Assembly: GCA_030248195.1 (NCBI GenBank)
Contig: JASAND010006846.1
Span: 1 to 64,000 of the forward strand
Reading direction: 5' to 3'
DNA from: Trissonchulus latispiculum
Lineage: Eukaryota; Nematoda; Enoplea; Enoplida; Ironidae
DNA: 64,000 bases
Shown: positions 40,495 to 52,354 of the stretch, piece by piece
Numbering within the stretch: the stretch's first letter is position 1
How the letters are laid out: every line of letters begins with the position of its first letter
Program-made: the position numbers and the translations under genes
Notes under the pieces: model-generated
The model's input: only the letters and a program-made list of their open reading frames with translations
Told to the model about the DNA's origin: nothing
Databases searched by the model: none

Positions 40495-41160
40495 CATGAA
40501 TGCCTATGTCACCTTCCTGACCCTGCTGGATTTCCTCACCGGGGCCCTGGGGGACCAGGGGCGAACTGGAAGGAGCGGTGCCTGGGGGCCCTGGAAGCTG
40601 CCGACGGGGTGTCCTGGACGCCTTTCCCCACGTTCGGACCCAATGGGGAGGAATCCAGAAACTCTCTCCTGGTGCATTTCCTCAGGCACGGGGGAAAGTT
40701 TGAAAATGGGAATACCCTGAGCTACCTGAAGGCAGCCCTACAGGCGCTCCTTGTCCTTTGGAATTGGGTGCTGGAGGAGGGTCCCAGTGAGGTGGAAGGC
40801 GACGGGAAAGCGGAAATGGAGGCCCGTCATATCTTTTTTACGGGCCTCGATGGATTTGGTTTGGGGGCAGCCACCAGGCGGTCCGGGTCAAATTGGAGGG
40901 ATGGCTGGAATATCCCTGGGTCCTCCCTAGGGAGATCAGCGAGGATGAAGAGGAAACTCTTCAGGCTCCGTCGTACGATGCCAAGGAGGGAGATCGTGGT
41001 AGCGACCCCAAGAGAATTGGGATGGACCTCTCCCACCCGTGACATAGTACGCCAGACGGGTGGGCACCATCAAGCGGAAGGTGGTGGTGGTGGTGGTGGT
41101 GGACATGTCCCCCGTCGTTGGGCCCCACTTCATCACGTGATATTGCACGGCTTCTGAAAT
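40495..41160 (+). pseudogene. Unknown plus-strand Polinton gene, GC-rich, frameshifted
   Basis: The only convincing plus-strand gene of the element. It begins MNAYVTFLTLLDFLTGALGD, changes frame near 40605, continues with SWTPFPTFGPNGEESRNSLL, HFLRHGGKFENGNTLSYLKA and LQALLVLWNWVLEEGP. Near 40885 a third frame gives an acidic tail (EGWLEYPWVLPREISEDEEE) that stops near 41045. The GC content is well above its surroundings and similar to that of the unknown gene at 32711-33239. No family recognised. The opposite orientation near the element end suggests an early or accessory gene with its own promoter. Confidence 0.5.
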
Positions 41161-41201
41161 CACACGATCAGTGTGACTGGACAGATGATTGGCCCAGACA
41201 G

Positions 41202-41317
41202 TTGGATTTGGCTGGACAGTGGACTGGTGACATTTTATTTTGCATGCATATATTATGTGTTGGATTTGGCTGGACAGTGGACTGGTGACATTTTATTTTG
41301 TATGTATATATTATGTG
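41202..41317. repeat. 58-bp tandem duplication
   Basis: TTGGATTTGGCTGGACAGTG starts at 41202 and again at 41260. The two copies differ at only a few positions. Confidence 0.9.
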
Positions 41318-41800
41318 ACTGTGCATATTGTGTTTTGTCTTGCTTATATACTTGTTTACTCCAACAATACAATTCATTTTATGACGCCTTTGTATACGTA
41401 GTAGAATATGTGAAAATGTATGTATATGTATTTATATATAAATATATATATAAATACACATATATATATATCGTAGCAAAGTAAGCATATATTAGGTCCC
41501 ACATTTTTTAAAATGTTGAATTAGTTTACCTTTTGGCCAGCCAGCACCGCTTTCTTCCTGATCAGCCACGTAGCGGAACAAAAGCAGCCAAAGGGTATGG
41601 AACCAACGTTTCAAAATCAGCATTGTTGGGCTAAAAGAAATAAAACACTTGTAAATAATAGATTTGAGAATTATAGCTTTATTTATCTTCCTTTGACAGT
41701 CTCAACTTTACTTTTGGAAGCTAAAGTGCAATGGATTTGATAGTTCCAAAATCGTTTCATAAATGTAATTTTCTTTCTTTCTTTTATCAAAACAAAAATT
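41318..41800. other. No gene recognised
   Basis: Includes a TA-rich microsatellite at about 41400-41475 (TATATATAAATA words). No coding signal. Confidence 0.4.
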
Positions 41801-42200
41801 AAGCCTTCCTAATTCTAACATTACAACAACCCCCAGTTTCAAATTTAACCTTACTAATGTCATTATATACGGCAATTAATTTTGTTTGAACGCAAATGTC
41901 GATCTTTCTTTTAACAAAACAAAATTAAGCCTTCCTAATTATGACATTACAACAACCCCCAATTTCAAATTTAACCTTACTAATGTCATTATGTACAGCA
42001 ATTAATTTTGTTTGAACGCAAATGTCGATCTTTCTTTAAACAAAACAAAATTAAGCCTTCCTAATTCTGACATTGGCCTCCTAAATTTTGGCGTTTCAAT
42101 TCTTCCTTTTAACACAATAAATATGGCCTCCCAAATTTTGACGTTTCAACAACCCAAATTGTCACGTTTGCACTTACTAATGTCATTTTATAATTTGAAG
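41801..42200. repeat. 126-bp tandem repeat, about 2.5 copies plus degenerate copies
   Basis: AAGCCTTCCTAATT recurs at 41801, 41927 and 42053. The units share ACAACAACCCCCAnTTTCAAA and ACTAATGTCATTATnTAC. Further degraded pieces (ACTAATGTCATTTTATA) occur to about 42285. The array is within the Polinton, before the right terminal repeat. Confidence 0.9.
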
Positions 42201-43152
42201 AATGAATATCAGCGTATCCGCACGGATCCGTGGACTTGTGGCTTTTGACTTTATCTGTCCTACTAATGTCATTTTATATAAGGCAATTAATTCCGTTTCA
42301 AGACAAACGTTGAATAAATTTCCTTTTCCAGCTGAAATCCTTGTTTTAACACAGTTTCTAACTGTGCAAAATTAAATACGTACGCAAGTCACTCCAGTAT
42401 GTCAATTATTAAAACCAACGTTTTCTTTCGGTAGTGTTCTCTGATTGCCAAAGACACAAAAAATATAAATGAAGATTTGAGAAGTTGGACTTACGATTGT
42501 TTCGAAAGTAAACAGAGCTCCAAATCCAAATTATCTTTGGCAATTCACAGTTGGATAACTCCAATTCAATTTGAGCCTTTCTTCAGTTGTAAACGCTTCG
42601 AAACAAATTCACAAGACCACATCACTTTAGAAACAATAGCTTTTAGACAATTAGAGAGTCAGTTAGACTTTAACTGTAAGACCTAATTATGCACCTGCAT
42701 TCACACTCAAAAGAACGGTAGTGGCCCGATTAACAGAAAACCCATATCAATTTTATTGTTTTCAGTTGCAAATTTTGTAGTCTTGTAGGTTATTTTCAAT
42801 GTAAGACCACTAAGACCATTAACGAAAGCTTTTTGACAACACCTGTTTTATTTTTTACTTTAACAGTTGACTTGAAAGGGGCAGCAATTAGCAAGATCTA
42901 GTTTAAAACGTCTGTCATCTTCCTTATTTCAATTCTTCCATAATTCATCAAACAGACAGTTTACACACAAAAACAGAAAGCGGTAATTTGTTTCTTAGGA
43001 AAAATGTTAGACATGAATTTGATTCAGTTTTCGAAAACGTACACATTTAAACGACACAACACTTAAACTTTACCGATAAATCGAAGTGTTCGTTTTCGTC
43101 ACAAATAAAATTATGATCGCAAAAACTTATAGATAAAGCCTACACAGAAAAT
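42201..43152. other. No gene recognised
   Basis: AT-rich inner flank of the right terminal repeat. Short frames such as 42477-42686 have no recognisable motif. Confidence 0.4.
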
Positions 43153-43436
43153 AAACAAACATTGCGTTTTCATCACAAATTGTTAGCCACGTCCAGAGCG
43201 GAGCTCAGGTTGCAGAGAAACACTAAGCACATATTTGAATTCTACATGGTCGAAAACCCCCTAGATAAGTTTTCCCCGTTAAGAATAAGCAATTTTCAAA
43301 TTTCAGCTAGGTTCAGCCGTGGTTCCGGTCTTGGACAGGTTGGCGCTTAGCTAATAAAAGAAGACTAAGCTCATATTTGAATTCTACATGCCCAAATACC
43401 CTATAGGTAAGCTTTTCCCGTTAAAAACAACCACCA
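43153..43436 (-). repeat. Right terminal inverted repeat of the Polinton
   Basis: The reverse complement of 23466-23746: shared ATTTGAATTCTACATG, GAAAACCCCCTAGATAAGTT and TTTCAGCTAGG blocks appear in inverted order. It holds nearly two ~150-bp units and ends at AAGCTTTTCCCGTTAAAA. Confidence 0.85.
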
Positions 43437-46400
43437 TCTCCTTTTCACTTGATTATGACAAATTGTCCAGGATAATACGAAACTGATAAGACGAGCCTTT
43501 AAAAAAGATGTTGAAAGCAAATATTTCATTATTTCGTTTCACTGTTGCAGCTGCAAGGTCTAGCTTTTTCGCATTACTGCTGGCCTACGATAATGGCTAA
43601 AAATAGTTTACTGAGCAAATAGTTACAATGCTGGAAAGCCTTATGGACTTTTCTCGAAAACGAAAGTATACATCTACCTTTTGAATGCGAAATCCTCCAA
43701 ATGTCCTTTCCGCGTTGCAACTAATCGCGCAGTAAACGTGCACTATTTTTGGCCATTACTGTATTTGGAATTTTATATGCCGCAATGGTCCGTGTCAAAG
43801 TCAGGAAACCGGGAACAGGTCAAGCTTTTTTTCCGTGCGCCCCACTCCAGTTGGATGTGCACCGGTTAGGAGTAGTGTCAGCTGTAATTTTTTTTGACTA
43901 GGGAGGTTAGCTGACATCGAATAATTGTCGTTACAATTACCCGAGGCGTGCACCAAGGCTGGAGATTTGCCCATCACTGTCTGTGTGATGAACGCACCTC
44001 GGCAGCTCCACCCGAAGGCGGCTGCCCCTTAACTCTCGGAAAATTGATGGCAGGTGGAGTGACTATCTTTGGCGCCGGGCAGGCACCAGAGTTCAGCTAT
44101 TTTAAATACAGACTTTGCTGGTCCCCCAGGACCACGGCAGCAAGGGTTTAACATTACAACAAACAAGAACAAACAAATGTTAACGGGAAACTTTAAAATC
44201 TCTTCTTATGCTTTGTTTCGTGATGTTTGGGCATCTTGGGTTCTTGAGACGATTCTGTCTTTTATTGGTTCTTTATTCATCTGTGGGGGTAGAAATTGTG
44301 TGTAGGGAAGAGATGTCACTGCTGATGAACAAAGAGGAGGAGAAGATGGGCCCGCTCGGATTTCGGCGAATTCCCAGATATCTCTGGATGCTGAGACTGA
44401 GGTTGACCAATCACTATTGCTCATCTTCCGGATGTGATATGTTTGGTGTTTGATCTCATCTGCAAACAAAGCTAGTAGCGAACAAAAGGCATTGGGTTAG
44501 GAACTACTGCATCTCACTATTAGAAGAATGCAAGTTGGTTTTGACCCATGTACATAATAATATATTGTGGCAACTAGTATGCAGTTCAGTAACAAGAACT
44601 GTCTGTTGACGGCGCCGTTTCGCAACGGTTAGAGTGTTCAAACCATTTTCCGACACCATGGTGTCGGACAGGTGAATAAATCGGGTTTCCTGCGTCAGAC
44701 GTTCCCAATTTTAAGAAATTGTAATATCGCGTTTATGTCTATATAGTTTATATGTGTCCTCATGCAGATAAACGGCTATTTATTACCTAGTTCGAGAGCT
44801 TAATAGTCGAGAGTAATACGCCAAGCCCAGTTTGACAAACAACTTATTCATTTGTTGCATAGTTGCAGAAGTTTGACAAGCTCGTGATAACATAAATCAC
44901 AATGGTACATAGCTTTATTTAAAGTTTTGGATTTGACAAATCCTTTGCAGTTCTTTGTTACTAACGAAAGTTGAGCCAATCTAAACAGTAATTATTAGGT
45001 CGAATACTAATTAATACGTACTAAGCAGTTTAATAAATGTCCAATGTATTTGATGATTTATGATCAAAATTAGTGTAGGACCGGGGCAATTTAGCTTGTT
45101 CTCGGAAGATTAGTCAGCTAGTTTTAATCTTCAAACAGTGTCCTTACATATAATTCACATGTTTCAACAATTCTTTTGAATTCGCCAATCCACCCGATAT
45201 ACTGTGTAGGCTTTAACAGGTAATCAACAATTAATTATTATTTAGGTTTCGATCTAAAAAATCATTTTTATTCTATTGATATGTCTGCAGCATACTAACT
45301 AAACGTACAAAATATGGAAGGTCGATTAGCAATTTTTTGGAATGACTTTTTAATCGATTTTGTACAAACATCTATGGGTTCAGAAAATTTGCTATTTTAA
45401 ACGTATGGCTTGTAGCACTTTGTCAGCACATTTTCTTTAGGTTGATTCCACTGCCTCCTGCAGAGACTACATTATCTATACCATTAATCTTCCATATTCA
45501 ATTCTTAGGTGGTAGCACCTTGATTTTCAATATGCAGTGAAACACGTTGCGACTTCCGTAGGATGTATCAGATAATATATCTAAAATCAGAAACAATTTG
45601 GGCGTAAAATTAATATGTACCGTATTCATATAGTGCATAATATGTTCCCCAAGGTTCATAAAAAATGTTTAAATTCTATTTGTAAACAAATAAATATATA
45701 TGGAGCTGTTTGGCTGCACATAACAGCTTCCACTTGCCGTCTTTGCGTCGTCTAGTTTTGGACATATGCATCTTGGGTAAAACTTAAAATTAATGCGGAA
45801 AGCGGTAAAATTATATTACCAACCTAATTCCGTAACATTTGAGTTTATTAACACATTTGTGAAACTGTTTCGCCCATCTTATTTTATATATCAAGCCTAT
45901 GAATGCCACACATGCCGTACAAGTGTATGTCGTATAGTTCTCTGCTAGCGTGGGTATAACGTATCTACATGCTGCATATTATAATAGTATACAATGATGG
46001 GTGGCTTATAATGGCCTTATATGAAGCAAATAATGAAACGCTAGAAGAATGCTGTGTATTCCAAGCACACACTTTCAAAGCGCTTACATATTAACAGCTA
46101 CATATTTTAGAATGTGTATTTCAATTACATAGATTAGAAGTATGAAACCACGACAAGGGCAAACGAAAAAATGAAAAAGGGGTAGGAAGACATAGCCGGG
46201 AAAATTAGTTTGTAGACCAAATTTTTAGAAAATTTCCAGCGAAAATTTTAGTATTTCGTGAATTTTGAATTCTGTTTTAAGAATTGAAGATTTTGTGCAA
46301 ATTTAAAAAATCGCAAATCTTAATAAAATTTGCGTTGATTTTTCGAAAACTTTAACAAATTTATTCTTGAGGTGCAAGCCCCCCCCCCTTGAAAATTTTT

Positions 46401-47783
46401 GTTCGAGGTGCAACCCCATCAAAATTTTCACGGGACAAGCCACCCCAAGACCAGATCCTATGTTCTTGTATGCTCCCAGAATCTTTGCCTCCCAGCCTCT
46501 GGAGTCTCCCTGCCTCCTTACACCTCCACCAGCTTCCCAGAGCATCTAGAGCCTCCCAGCCTCTTATACCTCCACAACCGCTCCCAGACGATACCTCTAA
46601 TGCTCACCTATTACTACTGCTATTGTCTCTAAAAACTCCCCCAAACTCATAAATTTAACCTAAAATTATTATAAATGCTGTGTTTCAGTTATTGTTGGGT
46701 AGACTGATACTAGAGTGTAATTTTGTGTAAATTTTGTAAGTGGTGATGCTTCTTTACGCCCAGTATTTCAAAAATATTTTAAATCTTATCTTGTTTCAAC
46801 GCAACACTGCAAATATTGGTTTATTTAATATTGGTCTTTATTGCGAGAGACAGATGGTGCTTGCTGTCTAAGTGGCGGTCACCTGACAGTCTCTCGTGCT
46901 GAGCTTCGGGGCATTATTCCTAGTGTGAAGTTTGAACCCAAATTTCTTATGGGGCTTGTACCAGAAGCATTTTACAACTTTCAGTATTACAATTCATTTT
47001 CTCATAAAACTGACAAATTTTCATGAATATTCCGGCAATGCAGGAGATGGTTTAGAATATTGATTTTAAACTTATTTTCTCCGACCATTTTTGTAAGGCT
47101 TAATCTTTCCTCGATCTTTCCTCGGGCTGAGCCGGGGGGGGGGGGTAATTTTCGGCATTCCATTGAAAAAAGTTCCTTATTATACACTGCAACCGGGATG
47201 AGTGTGAAAACAGGCTGACTACGTTGCATTTGTTGTTATTTCATATTTAGCCATCAAAATGTTTAAATTATGGCTTGTCCACATGATTGCTGCTGCTTTG
47301 GTAAGCTTACTTGTAATATGGCAGTGCTAAATATTGGAAAGTTACCTGCAAAGTGCCCTTTATGGAAGCTTTAGCAAAAGATTTAGCTTCAGTGTTCCGC
47401 GTATTCATAGAGTGAACCTTCAGGAGGTTGAAAAACAAGCAAGTGTTTTCAGATTTCAGAGATTTTTATGTGCAACTGTCTTAACATAAAAGAGCTTAGA
47501 TTAGGTGACGTAAATGCTAAATGTGACGAATCTTACGGAAACCTGGCCCCCAGTCTTATGACCTATTTGTTGGCTCACACTTCAAATTAAGAGTGAAGAC
47601 TGCACAATAGTAGTGTTATACCATAGGAGTGTTAAATCTACTAGATTAAACGTACGTTATTTCCGTTATTACGTTATTACGTAATATTTCCGTGTATTTA
47701 AAATTTCAAATCACTCTAGTCGAAAGCGTTTAGTGAAATATTTGCAATCCCAATTAACGTTGTTTGTACCGCGTACCTCGTTA
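43437..47783. other. Long stretch without a recognised gene
   Basis: Mostly AT-rich DNA. There is a GC-rich open stretch at about 43948-44151 of unknown meaning, an 18-bp palindrome at 44650-44667, short C- and G-runs at 46378 and 47135, and a CCTCCCAGCCTC-rich patch at 46490-46570. None supports a gene. Confidence 0.4.
44650..44667. repeat. 18-bp perfect palindrome
   Basis: CCGACACCATGGTGTCGG reads the same on both strands. Preceding bases (GGTTAGAGTGTTC) weakly resemble a tRNA A box. Meaning unknown. Confidence 0.6.
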
Positions 47784-49690
47784 AGGGGGTACTTGGGTTA
47801 AAAACTCGACCGTCAACGATTTCGCTCAAATTGTGCTCATTTATACCTCCTGTTGTGAAATTAATTTTAAAAAGACAAGAAAAGACGGAGAAAAACTAAC
47901 TGCCGGCTTCGTGATGAGTGTGTGTGTGGTTTGGGAAGTTGAAGAGAACTTAAAAGTCAAAGGAATATTTATTCTAACAAATTATTTCCTACAATTTCAA
48001 AATACTCAATTAACCATAAAAACAGAAGCTGGACGTATCAACGAATTCACTCACCCAAAATCCGAACCAACTTGGTTTCCACTAATCCTTTGCGATAGAG
48101 TAGGATGAAAGATTGAGGATGAATAGAAAATGTGAGGAACTTTTCAGAAAACCCTCCCGCTTCGATTTAATTTTGGATAATTTAAATAGTTTGGGATAGC
48201 TAATTTTGGAAGCAAAGGATTCTACACAGAAGAAATGTAGCAAAAATTGCAAGCCAGTTAGCTTACACAAAAGCTGAAAAACGTTCAATTATTGCAAATA
48301 ATTTACCAGAATCCTGATGCCCCGCTGCGCATATTTCCAAAATAGGGCCCTACACAATGCATTGAAATTTGAGACTATTTCGTCCAAGAATAGAAAAGTT
48401 ACGGTCATTCAAACTTTCCAATTCCTATTGAAAATAGCCCAAAATCTGATTTTTCGATTACGGCAACGATAACTTACTCACATGAAAACCATTCAAAACG
48501 TTCTATAGCTCATTTTGTAACTAATAACTAAAACTTGTCGAAGAGCTGTTTTTTAAAAAATTCGGTTTCTAACTTTTGTAGTAACCGTTTATTTTATTTT
48601 TGTGATTTTTTCAGTTCAGTGTTTTGGGCAGAGCTGGAAGTGGGTCAAAAGTTTTGACCCGCACTCGACCCGTGACCCACAGACCCTTGACCCTACCCAC
48701 TTGACCCACACCCGTGACCCGCGGCCATTTATTTGACCCACACGACCCACTTTTGATTGAAGATGCTCTAAGGCTAAATCTTTGTCAATAATAAAGTAAT
48801 GGTGATTTTTAGGCGTTTAAAACAGTTGAGCGTGACTGCAGCTTGATAAAAAGCAACTGAATTGAATATATAGAATCTTTTATAATTTTCGTAATTAAAA
48901 TCAAAGGTAGAAAAAATTTGATCAAGTTGGAAAATCCTTAAGGAGTCGACGGTGGTGATTGTTTGTTACATATAAAACGTCAGAGCATTTTACGGGAAAT
49001 CTTGCAATCTGTTTTAACATTGTATACATACTATTCTAACTTGCATATATTTTGTCATGTGCCATATGCTTACAGAAATCGAGAAATCACACCAGTGCTA
49101 GATGGCAAATGCTGTTGTTTCTCAAAATATTGACACCCCTTTGTGGATGCTGGGATAATTGTGGCCAGATTTTATATAAAATACAAAAATAGTCAGTGTT
49201 AGAATTCGGCGAAGCCGAAAATCTTTTGAGATTTTAATGCTAAAATCAAATTTTTTGAGCCTCGACTGACCCACTTTTGACCTACCACTGACCCGCGGGT
49301 CACACGTGTTGACCCACACCCGACCCGACCCGCGGGTACCCGTGACCCACTTCCAGCTCTGGTTTTGGGGCTCTCTCACAGAGACAATAATTACAACAAA
49401 GTTAAAAACCGAATTTTTAAAGCGTTCTTCGACAATTTTTAGATATTGTATTTAGCTACAAGAGCTATAGAACGTTTCAAACGGTTTTGATTTTAGTAAG
49501 TTATCGTTGAAACATCTAAAGTTCCGATTTTGGGCCATTTTCAGTGGAATTAGAAATTTTGAATGACTGTATCTTTTTTATTCCTGGACCAAATCGTCAC
49601 AAACTTCAATGGTTTGCTTTTTGGCACAATTTGAGCGAAATCGGTGAAGGTAGAATTTTTGACCCAAATAGCACCCCATAAGCGAAGAAA
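47784..49690. mobile_element. Foldback element with a hAT element in its centre
   Basis: Two arms are inverted copies. Left: 47784-47840 (GGGGGTACTTGGGTTAAAAA, CGATTTCGCTCAAATTGTGC) and 48345-48600. Right: 49385-49685. They share the blocks GTCATTCAAA, AAAATnGCCCAAAATC and AACGATAACTTACT. The left arm carries an extra piece of about 500 bp (47840-48345). No coding. Confidence 0.75.
48629..49361. mobile_element. hAT-type non-autonomous element, 733 bp, with 8-bp target duplication
   Basis: Ends are CAGAGCTGGAAGTGGGTCA and its exact inverse TGACCCACTTCCAGCTCTG. GTTTTGGG flanks both sides (48621-48628 and 49362-49369). Subterminal regions are full of GACCCAC/GGGTC words. The CAG...CTG ends and 8-bp duplication define the hAT superfamily. 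Confidence 0.92.
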
Positions 49691-50924
49691 ATCGTGGTTG
49701 TATAATCAGGATGGTGTTTGGCCACAATAGCTAAGAAGGTAGTTGCTTAGTTTATTTATTTCTTTCAACAATCAGGCAGACATAAATGACTTTAGGTTGG
49801 CACGAGCCTTGCCAAATCATCTAAAACTCGTAGTCACATCAACTGCTTGAGAAGAGCTGCGCTAAAGTGTACCAAGGAGTAAGCTTATAAAAGTTGTGCT
49901 TATTTTTGAAGATGCAAAATTACATTATTTTATTTGTAAGAGAATCATATAGTTGTATTTGGTTGTTTTGATGGAAGCAGTCTAGCAGAGACAGCTCTGT
50001 CTATACCTTTACAACCTCCTATCTTCTTCCCATCTATTGACGGCTCGGATGAAATATCAGAAGCACTTGTAAAAATATACATATCATATAAATCAGTCGT
50101 TATATGTGTTAGTATAAACCGAAATTTTTTACATATTTTCTAAATTTTATAGCTGCCGACAACAGTTTAGACTTGAAGCTTTTTTCTACGTGTCAAGACG
50201 TGTATCAAGAAAATGCTATCGGGAAGGACGAAAGCAAACCCGAATTTTGTTCAAAGAATCCCGACTATGTGCCCAATTGACAACATCGAAGTATGCGTGT
50301 TTCTAATTAAAGTTTACGATTCTTTCAGATTATAACCACTTCGCAGGTACAAACTGTGCCAATTGGTGCTAACCGACAGTCGACAGTTTTGCAATAACTG
50401 GGCAATAATTTGATTTTGCTCAGTATTACTTTTTAGCAATATGTAGTAAATAGAGTTAGTCAAGCTTAGTCCTAACACTTGTCCATTATTGACAAAATTG
50501 AATAGCTCAAACATTGGACTGCAGCTTGACGTGAAGTGAACCCAGTTTATTTTCAACTACAATGTGGTGTTTTCGAAAGGTCGGGCAGTGCCGGCCGCCA
50601 ACAAAACGTCACCGACTGGCCGCCGGCTGCTCAGACATTTCAATATTTAACGGCAAACAAGAAAAATGCAAAATATTTATATTACGCATTACAGAGTCAC
50701 GATTTTTACTTAATATAGTCTGCATGAATTCGCATTCAGTCTTGGATTTGTTTTGTGAAAATTTTCTGGTCTGCTCGAATTTCAGTGTTAACTACAAATA
50801 TCTGTGCAAGGCCGGTGGCTGAACGGCTGCCCAGACACTCAGCCGGGCCGGCCAACGACTGTGTGACCGTTCTAAAACACTACTACCATGTGAATTTGGC
50901 TGAGATTTATTTCATTTTTTGCAG
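49691..50924. other. Possible isolated exon, otherwise intergenic
   Basis: After a TTTTATAG acceptor at 50151, an open stretch (to a TGA near 50279) reads LKLFSTCQDVYQENAIGKDE and KPEFCSKNPDY. It looks protein-like but its phase does not join the next exon; it could be a terminal exon of another gene. Confidence 0.35.
50569..50865 (+). repeat. GCCGGC-ended dispersed repeat, copy A
   Basis: An AT-rich middle flanked by GCCGGCC-rich ends. It aligns in the same orientation with 63687-64000 over blocks such as CATTCAGTCTTG, TTACGCATTACA/TTATGCATTACA and ACTACAAATAT. No ORF. Probably a MITE family. Confidence 0.75.
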
Positions 50925-51047
50925 GTGTGTGTCGGCTGATATTTTTCAGCACTTCGTCACTATACCGAATATTTGTCCGTTCCTGTCGGATTGTCTTAGT
51001 ACGTCACTTTGTGGTAATCTTATCGCAAAATGTGACAAAAATCATGC
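50925..51047 (+). CDS. Second gene, exon 1 seen: Cys-rich segment
   Basis: Acceptor TTTTGCAG, donor GTAAGT, entering with one base and leaving in phase 2. It encodes CVSADIFQHFVTIPNICPFL and then SDCLSTSLCGNLIAKCDKNH, with six cysteines in about 40 residues. The next exon at 51540 supplies exactly the one base needed. Likely extracellular; no domain recognised. Confidence 0.6.
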
Positions 51048-51539
51048 GTAAGTGACCAATGTTTACAGTTAGCTTAGTCAGTTTTAATATGTGATATTTA
51101 GAGTTTTACAATTCCACAGCTTTCGTCATTTTTGCATATGAAAAGTGAATCGGACAATATAGCATATGCTAGTGAGTATTTCAATCACGATTTTTGAACA
51201 CTTTTGCCCACTTCCATCTGCATTGAATGAGCGAACAACAGCTATGAAAATTAAAATTCATATTCTAATTGATAACTTCATTGCAGAAGGGTAGGAATGA
51301 GGGGTAAGTATAAAAAGTCAGACATGTGACATTCCCTACCTTTTTTCCAGAGATGAAACCTTTACAAAACATTTTACTCTTTACACATGCTTAGTTTAGT
51401 TAAATGCTAACGATTGATTTATAGATATAGGTATATGTATAGGAAAAAATTTGTGTGTTTATACATGCTTCCTTCAGAAATAAACTATTTGTTTCTTTTT
51501 GGTTGCAACATGCGATTAAAGATCAAACTGTTATTGCAG

Positions 51540-51877
51540 TTGTGTCCGCAATTCAACAGCTAGTGTTGCCATTGAAAATTGCTTTGAAGTGGCAGCGAAG
51601 CCATACGTTAGAGACATGTTCTGCCAGAAAATTGCGGACAAATTAAACAAAACCGGTGGTTGCAATCAGTTGCCCACGCACGTCACCAGTAATTCAAACG
51701 CCACAACTATATCAAGATTGCCGTCAGCATCTGTCACTACTCCAAGCATATCTGCTACTACTTCTACTACTACTACTGCTGCTGCATCTAGCACCACTAT
51801 TGCTTCTATCACGTCTAGTACTACCACTCATAGTGATAGTAGTAGCAGTAGTAGTGCTCCTAGCACTACTACTTCAG
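51540..51877 (+). CDS. Second gene, exon 2 seen: Cys-rich then Ser/Thr-rich stalk
   Basis: Acceptor TTATTGCAG, donor GTACAT, 338 nt, phase 2 in and phase 1 out. It encodes CVRNSTASVAIENCFEVAAK and MFCQKIADKLNKTGGCNQLP, followed by about 70 residues of Thr/Ser/Ala (SVTTPSISATTSTTTTAAAS). This Cys-rich module plus mucin-like stalk mirrors the receptor gene at 6.6-19 kb, so the two may be distant relatives or built from similar parts. Confidence 0.65.
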
Positions 51878-52354
51878 GTACATTTCACCAGTATATTTGG
51901 TTAATCTTCAAACTAATTACATATCATGTATTATGTAAGAGTTTGTATTTACGACGTGAGACTATTAATAAGGAAAACTTGTCCATTCGGAATCGGTACA
52001 ACATTATGCTGAAGTACACACAGCAAGCAGTGAACTTGTCGTCTTAGCAGATCGTATTACTGGCCAAAACGGTAACTAATGATATAATTAGTAATAATCA
52101 ATAGTATTAAAACTTGCAACAGAAGTTATTCATACTCTATCTCGAATTAGTTGCCACAAAATTCTGTTTACTGAATAAAGCTGTGTTTAGCAGTTGAATC
52201 CTTGCTTAGAACATTTGTTCATAATTACGACGAATCCCACAAATAAATTGCAACGATACAGAGCAGGTTTAAATCTTATTGAGTATTTATTTGTGATTAT
52301 TAGAACCCTTATGTCCGTCAAGTTTTCTGAATTTCATCTATGGTTGTTTGAAAG

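Larger units (their letters stand above)
20450..43436 (-). mobile_element. Polinton (Maverick) DNA transposon, decayed, about 20 kb plus an inserted element
   Basis: Recognisable Polinton genes lie on the minus strand between about 23.9 and 38.8 kb: protein-primed PolB, retroviral-type integrase, A32-like ATPase, major capsid protein and penton. One further ORF lies on the plus strand near the right end. The ends are inverted copies of each other (left 23466-23746, right 43153-43436), and the left end continues as a tandem array to about 20450 beyond an inserted reverse-transcriptase element. Nearly every gene has frameshifts or stops, so the element cannot move by itself. I found no 6-bp target duplication, and the exact outer borders are uncertain: the left border could be 23466 instead of 20450. 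Confidence 0.85.

Noticed and set aside
43948..44151. GC-rich 67-residue ORF
   Set aside because: The composition stands out, but there is no domain, no splice partner and no homolog visible in the window.
46303..46652. Pro/Ser-rich plus-strand and Gly-rich minus-strand ORFs
   Set aside because: They arise from CCTCCCAGCCTC-type repeats and lack any conserved motif.
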